Assembly (NCBI RefSeq): GCF_000280055.1
Contig: NZ_ALAB01000005.1
Span: 62,001 to 126,000, forward strand
DNA from: Alishewanella aestuarii B11
GTDB taxonomy: Bacteria > Pseudomonadota > Gammaproteobacteria > Enterobacterales > Alteromonadaceae
Direction: 5' to 3'
Length of the DNA: 64,000 nt
In this document: positions 57,640 through 64,000 of the stretch, one piece after another
Position numbering within the stretch: the first letter of the stretch is position 1
How the letters are laid out: the number at the start of each line of letters is the position of its first letter
Program-made: the position numbers and the translations under genes
Notes under the pieces: generated by a model
What the model saw: the letters and a program-made list of their open reading frames with translations, nothing else
Databases searched by the model: none
What the model was told of the DNA's origin: nothing

Positions 57640-59379
57640 ATGCCTATTCAATTATTGCCGCCGCAGCTGGCTAACCAGATTGCCGCCGGTGAGGTGGTAG
57701 AACGGCCGGCCTCGGTTGTCAAAGAGTTGGTTGAAAATAGCCTGGACGCCGGTGCAACCCAGCTGGAAATCGAAATCGATAAAGGCGGTAGCAAACGCAT
57801 CTTGATCCGCGATAACGGCAGCGGCATCGCCGAGCAGGAACTGGTGTTGGCGTTAAGCCGGCATGCAACCAGTAAAATCAGTAGCCTAAGTGATCTGGAG
57901 CAGATTTTCACTTTGGGTTTTCGCGGTGAGGCACTGGCCAGTATCAGCTCGGTTTCCCGTTTGACCCTGACGTCAAAACCCGCTGCGCAGGCCACCGCCT
58001 GGCAGGCGCGGGCCGAAGGGCGGGAGATGGCTGTGCAGGTGTCGCCGGCGGCGCATCCAGAGGGTACCAGTATTGAAGTGCTGGATCTGTTTTTTAATAC
58101 GCCGGCCCGACGCCGTTTTTTACGTAGCGACAAAACTGAATTTAGTCATATCGATGAGCTGATCAAACGCCTGGCACTGAGCAGGTTTGATGTTAGCTGG
58201 TCACTTAGCCATAACGGCCAGCAAGTCAGGCGCTTGCCTGCTGCCAGCACGGCCATAGCCAGGCAGAAACGACTGGCCGCACTCTGTGGCCGCCAGTTTG
58301 CCGAGCAGGCGCTGTGGATTGAAAACCAATACGATCAGATCCGGTTAAGCGGCTGGATCCTGCCGGCCGCAGCCTGTCAGGGGCAGCCGGCCTGTCAGTA
58401 CAGTTATGTGAATGGCCGGATGATGCGGGATAAGTTACTGAACCATGCCATCCGGCAGGCCTATGGCGAGCAACTCAGCGCTGAACAGCAACCGGCCTTT
58501 GTGCTCTATCTGGAGCTGGATCCGGGCGAAGTCGATGTCAATGTGCATCCGGCGAAACACGAGGTGCGCTTTCATCAGGCGCGGTTGGTGCATGACTTTG
58601 TCGTCAGTGCGCTGTCTGATGCTCTGCAACAGCTGGCTGCTGTGACTTTGCCTGCTACCGCAGAGCGTCAAGCTACGCCGGCTGCCGCCTTAACTGAGGT
58701 AAATATCAGTCGCTCTGATGCTGCTATCCCTGCTGTCAGGCAGCATAGTATGCCGGGCAGCTCAGGCAATAACGCTTATCCGGAGGCGCGTCGCAGCCCG
58801 GCCTGGCCGGTAGCAGAACCGGCCGCCATTCAGACGCAACTGCAGTACCTGGCGATGCCGTTGCCCGAAGCATCAACTAAGGTCGAACAACCCGCTTATC
58901 TGCTACTACAAAACCGCTATTTGCTGCGCGTACACCAGCAACAGTTGTGTGTGCAGGATCTGGCTGAGCTGGCTGCCAGCTACTGGCCGCAGCAAACAGA
59001 AAGTGCACCCTTATTGTTACCACTTCGGCTGGCGCTGGCGCCGGCTGAGTTACAGCTGCTATTAGCCCAGGCGGACAATTTTACTCAGTTGGGGTTTGAT
59101 TTGCTGGTACGGGATCAGCAGCTGATTATCCGCGCTGTACCGAAGTGGTTGCGGCATACACCGCTCAGTGACTGGTTTGCACAACTGCTGCAACAAGGGG
59201 TGGCAGAGCACGGCTTAGCCAGACAGGTGTTAGAAATACTACTAACAGCCAATGTGCTGCAGGCAGAATTTTTGTTAAACTTATTTTCACAGATTTTGAC
59301 GACACCACCGGTTAATGCGTGCCAGGTGTCGGCGCAGCAATTATTAGCGCTGAGCGCGGGACGGGCAGATGAACACTGA
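57640..59379 (+). CDS. mutL: DNA mismatch repair protein MutL
   Basis: This is a 579-residue GHKL ATPase linking MutS to downstream repair. N-terminal motifs are [27 protein letters not shown] and [10 protein letters not shown], followed by a Gln/Ala-rich linker (about 340-420) and a dimerisation domain. I do not see the DQHAxxExx endonuclease motif, consistent with MutH-using gammaproteobacteria. ATG at 57640 follows the amiB stop. It overlaps miaA by 11 nt. Confidence 0.96.
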   Translation: MPIQLLPPQLANQIAAGEVVERPASVVKELVENSLDAGATQLEIEIDKGGSKRILIRDNGSGIAEQELVLALSRHATSKISSLSDLEQIFTLGFRGEALASISSVSRLTLTSKPAAQATAWQARAEGREMAVQVSPAAHPEGTSIEVLDLFFNTPARRRFLRSDKTEFSHIDELIKRLALSRFDVSWSLSHNGQQVRRLPAASTAIARQKRLAALCGRQFAEQALWIENQYDQIRLSGWILPAAACQGQPACQYSYVNGRMMRDKLLNHAIRQAYGEQLSAEQQPAFVLYLELDPGEVDVNVHPAKHEVRFHQARLVHDFVVSALSDALQQLAAVTLPATAERQATPAAALTEVNISRSDAAIPAVRQHSMPGSSGNNAYPEARRSPAWPVAEPAAIQTQLQYLAMPLPEASTKVEQPAYLLLQNRYLLRVHQQQLCVQDLAELAASYWPQQTESAPLLLPLRLALAPAELQLLLAQADNFTQLGFDLLVRDQQLIIRAVPKWLRHTPLSDWFAQLLQQGVAEHGLARQVLEILLTANVLQAEFLLNLFSQILTTPPVNACQVSAQQLLALSAGRADEH

Positions 59380-60298
59380 GTTACCGCTGATCTGTATTAT
59401 GGGACCCACCGCCTCAGGTAAAACTGCCCTGGCGATCGCCCTGAAACAGCAGTTGCAGCGGGCAGAGCTGATTAGCGTTGACAGTGCGCTGGTTTACCGT
59501 GGTATGGACATCGGAACGGCGAAACCGGATGCAACAGAATTGGCGGCGGCACCACATTTTTTATTGGATATCCGCGATCCGGCACAAAGCTATTCTGCGG
59601 CAGATTTCCGGCAGGATGCACTGGAGCTGATCGCTGCTATCCGGCAAAGGGGGAATACCCCTATTCTGGTCGGCGGCACCATGCTGTACTTTAAGGCCCT
59701 GCTACAAGGTATTTCCAGTTTACCGGCTGCGGATCCTGCGGTTCGGGCGGAACTGGAAGCAGAAGCTGCGGTCAAAGGTTGGCAGGCCATGCATCAGCAA
59801 TTGGCGCAGATTGATCCGGTGGCGGCGGCACGGATCCACCCGAATGACCCACAACGGATCAACAGGGCGCTGGAAGTATACCGTCTGACCGGACAATCCC
59901 TGACGGCGTTAACGGCGCAGCAGGCAGAGCCACTGCCGTATCAGGTGCGGCAGTTTGCCATAGCTCCGACTGATCGGGCTGAGTTGCACCGGCGTATTGA
60001 ACAACGCTTTTTGCAGATGTTAGCTCAGGGGTTTGAGCAGGAAGTACGGCAGTTATATCAGCGAGGTGATCTGCATCCGGATTTGCCCTCGATCCGCTGT
60101 GTCGGCTACCGTCAGATGTGGGACTATCTGGCTGGCGGCGTGGATTACGACACCATGGTCAGTCAGGGTATCGCCGCCACGCGGCAGCTGGCGAAACGGC
60201 AGCTGACCTGGCTGCGTAGCTGGCCGAATTTACACTGGTTAAAAACCGAAGCGCCACTGGCGGAAAACTTGCAAGCTGTCATTTCTTCGCTAAGCTAA
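59369..60298 (+). CDS. miaA: tRNA dimethylallyltransferase
   Basis: This is a 309-residue enzyme adding the isopentenyl group to A37 of tRNAs. The P-loop is [14 protein letters not shown] near residue 10, with [32 protein letters not shown] and [12 protein letters not shown] further on. It is part of the conserved miaA-hfq-hflX-hflKC superoperon. Confidence 0.96.
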   Translation: MNTELPLICIMGPTASGKTALAIALKQQLQRAELISVDSALVYRGMDIGTAKPDATELAAAPHFLLDIRDPAQSYSAADFRQDALELIAAIRQRGNTPILVGGTMLYFKALLQGISSLPAADPAVRAELEAEAAVKGWQAMHQQLAQIDPVAAARIHPNDPQRINRALEVYRLTGQSLTALTAQQAEPLPYQVRQFAIAPTDRAELHRRIEQRFLQMLAQGFEQEVRQLYQRGDLHPDLPSIRCVGYRQMWDYLAGGVDYDTMVSQGIAATRQLAKRQLTWLRSWPNLHWLKTEAPLAENLQAVISSLS

Positions 60299-60388
60299 AA
60301 ATGGTGGCAAAAATTTCACGTTTAACAACTTGAAATAAAAAAAATAATACCTATATCAGGCATACTAAATAAAAAAGGAAAGCGTGAC

Positions 60389-60646
60389 ATGGCAAAAGGC
60401 CAATCATTACAAGACCCATTTTTGAACACCTTAAGACGGGAGCGCATTCCTGTTTCAATTTACTTGGTGAATGGGATTAAATTGCAGGGTCAGGTTGAAT
60501 CTTTCGACCAATTCGTCATTCTGCTGAAAAATACCGTCAGTCAGATGGTATACAAGCACGCCATTTCTACTGTTGTACCTGCCCGGGCGGTTAATACCAT
60601 GACCAGCCAGAGCGGTGCTGCCGATGAAAGCGAGGATCTCGAATAA
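60389..60646 (+). CDS. hfq: RNA chaperone Hfq
   Basis: This 85-residue Sm-like hexamer promotes sRNA-mRNA pairing. [20 protein letters not shown], the Sm1 region ([16 protein letters not shown]) and Sm2 ([10 protein letters not shown]) are near identical to the E. coli core; the acidic C-terminal tail is short (DESEDLE). AAGGAAAG lies ahead of ATG. The 90 bp upstream is AT-rich with a CTTGAAA that could be part of a weak heat-shock promoter. Confidence 0.98.
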   Translation: MAKGQSLQDPFLNTLRRERIPVSIYLVNGIKLQGQVESFDQFVILLKNTVSQMVYKHAISTVVPARAVNTMTSQSGAADESEDLE

Positions 60647-60664
60647 TTAGCGGGGTAACAGCGC

Positions 60665-61957
60665 TTGTTTGAACTGGCTGAGCCGGCTGAGCAAGCCGTA
60701 CTGGTACACGTTAATTTCCCGCAGGAACAGTCTACCGAAGATCTGCAGGAGCTACGCATGTTAGTGGCTTCTGCGGGTGTTGCTGTGCTGGGCGAATTAA
60801 GCTGTTGTCGTCAGGCGCCGGACACGAAATTATTTATCGGTACCGGCAAGGCAGCTGAACTGGCGGCACTGGTCGTTGATACCGCTGCTTCAGTCGTGAT
60901 CTTCAATAACGAGCTGAGCCCCAGTCAAACCCGCAACTTAGAGCGGCTGTGTCAGGTGCGGGTAATAGATCGTACCAGCTTGATCCTGGATATTTTTGCT
61001 CAGCGCGCCCGCACCTATGAAGGGAAATTGCAGGTCGAGCTGGCACAGCTGCAACATCTGGCTTCGCGACTGATCCGTGGCTTTGACAACGAGCGGCAGA
61101 AAGGCGGTATTGGTTTACGTGGTCCGGGTGAAACCCGGCTGGAAACCGACCGGCGCTTGCTGCGGGAAAGGGTTAAGGCGTTAAAGGCCCGGCTGGAAAA
61201 GCTTGGCCGCCAGCGCGAGCAAGGCCGCCGCGCCAGACAACGCTCCGAACAACCGGTCATTTCTATCGTCGGTTATACCAATGCCGGCAAATCCAGTTTA
61301 TTTAACCGTCTGACCCGGGCTGAGGTCTATGCCGCAGATCAGCTGTTTGCGACCCTTGATCCCACGTTGCGCCAAATCAACTTGCCGCAGTTTGGCGAAG
61401 CCATACTCGCGGATACTGTCGGCTTTATCCGGCATTTACCGCATGATCTGGTGGCGGCCTTTAAATCGACGTTACAGGAAACCCGCGATGCTGATCTCCA
61501 GCTGCATGTGATTGATGCCGCTGACTCTCGGCGTGACGAGAATATGCGGCAGGTGCAGCTGGTGTTAACTGAAATTGACGCTGCCGAGGTGCCGCAGTTA
61601 TTAGTGTTTAACAAAATTGACCAGTTGGCACAGCAACCCCGTATAGAGTACAACGAACAGGGGCTGCCGGCGGCTGTTTGGTTGTCTGCGTTAACTGGCG
61701 CCGGCCTGGATTTATTGCAACAGGCGTTAATTGGACGCTTATCGCAGCAGTATCTGCATCTGCAGTTGTGTTTACCGCCGCATTATGGCCAACTGCGGGC
61801 GCAGCTGTTTGCACTGCAGGCAGTACAACACGAACAGTATTTAGAAGACGGCAGTTATCAGCTACAGCTGAAACTGGCGGCAGCACAATGGGCCAGATTG
61901 CTAAAGCAGTACGGGCAGCCGCTGGAAAACTATATCGTCAGGCCGCCAGTTTTTTGA
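60665..61957 (+). CDS. hflX: Ribosome-associated GTPase HflX
   Basis: This is a 430-residue ribosome-splitting GTPase. The N-terminal HflX domain (about 1-195) contains GIGLRGPGETRLETDRR; the G domain follows with GYTNAGKSSLFN, ADTVGFIRHLP and NKIDQL. The start is TTG at 60665, giving the conserved N-terminus MFELAEPAEQAVLVHV; TTG starts are usually inefficient, which may keep its level below that of Hfq. Confidence 0.94.
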   Translation: MFELAEPAEQAVLVHVNFPQEQSTEDLQELRMLVASAGVAVLGELSCCRQAPDTKLFIGTGKAAELAALVVDTAASVVIFNNELSPSQTRNLERLCQVRVIDRTSLILDIFAQRARTYEGKLQVELAQLQHLASRLIRGFDNERQKGGIGLRGPGETRLETDRRLLRERVKALKARLEKLGRQREQGRRARQRSEQPVISIVGYTNAGKSSLFNRLTRAEVYAADQLFATLDPTLRQINLPQFGEAILADTVGFIRHLPHDLVAAFKSTLQETRDADLQLHVIDAADSRRDENMRQVQLVLTEIDAAEVPQLLVFNKIDQLAQQPRIEYNEQGLPAAVWLSALTGAGLDLLQQALIGRLSQQYLHLQLCLPPHYGQLRAQLFALQAVQHEQYLEDGSYQLQLKLAAAQWARLLKQYGQPLENYIVRPPVF

Positions 61958-61998
61958 TACATTAACCTTTGACAGTAACTTTATAAGTGGAGTTAAGC

Positions 61999-63138
61999 AT
62001 GGCTTGGAATGAGCCGGGCAATAACGGCAAGAATAACGATCCCTGGAAGCAAGGGGGTCGGGATCAAGGCCCGCCCGATTTAGATGAAGTATTCCGCAAT
62101 TTCGGTAAGAAATTTGGTGGTATCTTTGGTGGCAAAGGCGACAATTCTGGTGGCGGCGCGTCAGCACTCTTTACCGTAGTGCTGGTGGTGGCGTTATTAA
62201 TCTGGGGTTTAAGCGGTTTTTATACCATTAAAGATGCGGAACGCGGCGTGATCCTGCGCTTCGGACAATACCATACTGAAGTTGGTGCAGGGATCCACTG
62301 GAAGCCAACCTTTATCGACACTGTTACACCGGTCAATACCCAGGAAGTTCGCTCACTGCGGACCGATGGCTTTATGTTGACGCAGGATCAGAACCTGGTC
62401 CGGGTGACTTTCGAAATTCAGTACCGGATTTTCAATGCCCGCCAATATCTGTTCTCGGTGGTCGATGCTGACCGTAGCTTGCGTGAAGCGACAGATGCCG
62501 CATTGCGCTTTGTTATCGGTCATTCGATTATGGATGATGTGTTAACCCGCGGTCGTGAAGTGGTACGGCAAAATACCCGTCAGGAACTGGAAAGCATTAT
62601 TCAGCCTTACAATATGGGCCTGGTGCTGGTTGACGTTAACTTCCGTGACGCCCGTCCGCCGGAAGAAGTCCGTGACGCCTTTGACGATGCAATCAAAGCC
62701 CAGGAAGATCAGGAGCGCTTTGTCCAGGAAGCGACCGCCTATGCCCGTGAAGTGGAACCGCGTGCCCGTGGTCAGGTTAACCGCGTGATGCAGGAAGCTG
62801 AAGCCTACAAGCAACAAATCGTACTGAAAGCACAGGGTGAAGTTGCCCGCTTCGAACAATTATTACCGCAATATCTGGCCGCACCTCAGGTTACCCGTGA
62901 CCGGATGTATCTGGAGACGATGGAATATGTCTACAGCAATACTTCGAAAATTCTGGTTGATGTGAAAAATAGCAACAACCTGATGTACTTACCTTTAGAA
63001 CAGCTGATGAAAGGTAGCGCAGCTGGCCAGAGCACCCAGGGGGTAACCCCGGTCAGACCGAATCTGGACAGTGGCAATACGCCAATGCAACCGGCACCGG
63101 TGCGTAGCTCAACACCCCGTACCGGCAGTGGGAGGTAA
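61999..63138 (+). CDS. hflK: FtsH protease regulator HflK
   Basis: This is a 379-residue SPFH/prohibitin membrane protein. A Gly/Asn-rich cytoplasmic N-terminus (AWNEPGNNGKNNDPWKQGG) is followed by one membrane helix (about 55-75), the SPFH domain (ERGVILRFGQYHTEV) and a coiled-coil Ala/Glu-rich segment. It forms the HflKC vault around FtsH. ATG at 61999 has GTGGAG upstream. hflC follows after 6 bp. Confidence 0.95.
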   Translation: MAWNEPGNNGKNNDPWKQGGRDQGPPDLDEVFRNFGKKFGGIFGGKGDNSGGGASALFTVVLVVALLIWGLSGFYTIKDAERGVILRFGQYHTEVGAGIHWKPTFIDTVTPVNTQEVRSLRTDGFMLTQDQNLVRVTFEIQYRIFNARQYLFSVVDADRSLREATDAALRFVIGHSIMDDVLTRGREVVRQNTRQELESIIQPYNMGLVLVDVNFRDARPPEEVRDAFDDAIKAQEDQERFVQEATAYAREVEPRARGQVNRVMQEAEAYKQQIVLKAQGEVARFEQLLPQYLAAPQVTRDRMYLETMEYVYSNTSKILVDVKNSNNLMYLPLEQLMKGSAAGQSTQGVTPVRPNLDSGNTPMQPAPVRSSTPRTGSGR

Positions 63139-63144
63139 TAGCAG

Positions 63145-64000
63145 ATGAAAAACTTTATTATTGCAATTTTGGTGGTTGTGGCATTAGTCGTGGTATCTGC
63201 CATCTTTGTGGTGCCGGAAGGCCAGCGCGCCATTGTTACTCAGTTTGGTAAAATTCAGCGTGATGCAGAAAACCGGGTGTTAGTGTATGAACCAGGTTTA
63301 CATTTTAAGTTACCGCTGATCCAGGAAGTCCGTAAGCTGGACGCCCGGGTACAAACTCTGGATGACCAGGCTGACCGCTTTGTGACCGCAGAGAAAAAGG
63401 ACCTGTTAGTTGACAGCTATGTCAAATGGCGGATCAAAGACTTTGGTGCCTTCTTTCTGTCAACCGGCGGCATTAAGTCGCAAGCCGAAGTGCTGTTAAA
63501 ACAGTATATTAATAACGGCTTACGGACTGAGTTTGGTACCCGGACAATTGAGGAAATCGTTTCTGGTGAGCGGACGCAGCTAATGCAGAGCGCTTTGTCT
63601 CAGGCCGCCCTGGCAGCTAACGAACTGGGAATCGAAGTGATTGACGTTCGGGTAAAGCAAATTAACCTGCCAACCGAAATCAGTGATTCGATCTTTGCCC
63701 GGATGCGAGCCGAACGAAAAGCGGTAGCTGATGAGCACCGTGCCCGTGGTCGGGAACAGGCAGAGATTATTCGTGCTGATGTTGATGCCCGGGTAACGGT
63801 CATGCTGGCTGATGCTGAGCGAAATTCGCGTACAGTTCGAGGTGAAGGTGATGCTACAGCCGCACAAATTTATGCTGAAATGTACAGCAAGAACGCCGAG
63901 TTTTACGCTTTTGTGCGCAGCTTAGAGGCTTATCGCAACAGCTTTAATTCGAAGAACGATGTGCTGATTGTGCAGCCGGATAATGACTTCTTCAAATTTA
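63145..64000 (+). CDS. hflC: FtsH protease regulator HflC, 3' end cut by the window
   Basis: The frame is open from ATG at 63145 (GGAGG lies 11-15 nt upstream) to the window edge, 285 residues. An N-terminal membrane helix (FIIAILVVVALVVVSAIFVV) leads to the SPFH domain (EGQRAIVTQFGKI), then the coiled-coil (RARGREQAEIIRADVDARV) and YAEMYSKNAEFYAFVRSLEAY. The last visible residues, DNDFFKF, are close to the C-terminus in this family, so only a few codons are missing. Confidence 0.96.
   Translation, partial: MKNFIIAILVVVALVVVSAIFVVPEGQRAIVTQFGKIQRDAENRVLVYEPGLHFKLPLIQEVRKLDARVQTLDDQADRFVTAEKKDLLVDSYVKWRIKDFGAFFLSTGGIKSQAEVLLKQYINNGLRTEFGTRTIEEIVSGERTQLMQSALSQAALAANELGIEVIDVRVKQINLPTEISDSIFARMRAERKAVADEHRARGREQAEIIRADVDARVTVMLADAERNSRTVRGEGDATAAQIYAEMYSKNAEFYAFVRSLEAYRNSFNSKNDVLIVQPDNDFFKF

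Noticed and set aside
60299-60388. Heat-shock promoter for hfq (CTTGAAA ... CCTATAT)
   Set aside because: The -10 half departs from CCCCATnT and the spacing is loose; mentioned only within the hfq entry.

Overview
The window is chromosomal DNA from a gammaproteobacterium. Its gene order is close to that of Alteromonadales and related groups, and the protein sequences suggest something near Rheinheimera, Alishewanella or Arsukibacterium. That placement is inferred from gene content and protein character, not from a search. Most of the window is conserved housekeeping DNA with short intergenic gaps and many 1-4 nt gene overlaps.

Region 1 (1-16.4 kb) is phosphate physiology: the tail of a porin, phoBR, a divergent ppk-ppx-tag polyphosphate/repair operon, an ACT-domain GcvR-like gene, pstSCAB-phoU, an MgtC-family gene and a Na+/Pi cotransporter. 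Good PhoB boxes lie in front of phoB, in front of ppk, and across the pstA stop codon ahead of pstB. Two large inverted copies of a non-coding palindromic repeat (156-422 and 7588-7916) frame phoBR to gcvR, and one of them sits directly upstream of pstS.

Region 2 (16.5-28.5 kb) holds oxyR, the queuosine and protein-export cluster queA-tgt-yajC-secD-secF, a rhodanese, suhB, a tandem pair of TraT-like lipoproteins followed by a GrpB-family gene, sixA and an MscS-family channel. Region 3 (28.7-34.7 kb) is a six-gene Mrp Na+/H+ antiporter operon in which mrpA and mrpB are fused. Region 4 (35-46.9 kb) is the conserved minus-strand order cutA-dsbD, aroQ-accB-accC, prmA-dusB-fis-purH. It is broken between accC and prmA by an accessory island of about 2.8 kb with an internally deleted ISAs1-family element and an AT-rich orphan coiled-coil lipoprotein gene.

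Region 5 (46.9-64 kb) carries groES-groEL behind a heat-shock-type promoter, a DUF3016 gene, a MerC-like gene behind a Zur-like palindrome, and rsgA-psd-ugpQ divergent from orn. It then has tRNA-Gly(GCC), a DUF1289 gene, queG, and the conserved tsaE-amiB-mutL-miaA-hfq-hflX-hflK-hflC series, with hflC running off the end. The usual queG-tsaE neighbour nnr is absent.

No complete new multi-gene system is evident. The least explained items are the palindromic repeat family around the Pho genes, the accC-prmA island with its orphan lipoprotein, the TraT pair, the PstC periplasmic insert, and an unassigned coding-like remnant downstream of purH. No rRNA genes, CRISPR array or prophage were seen.
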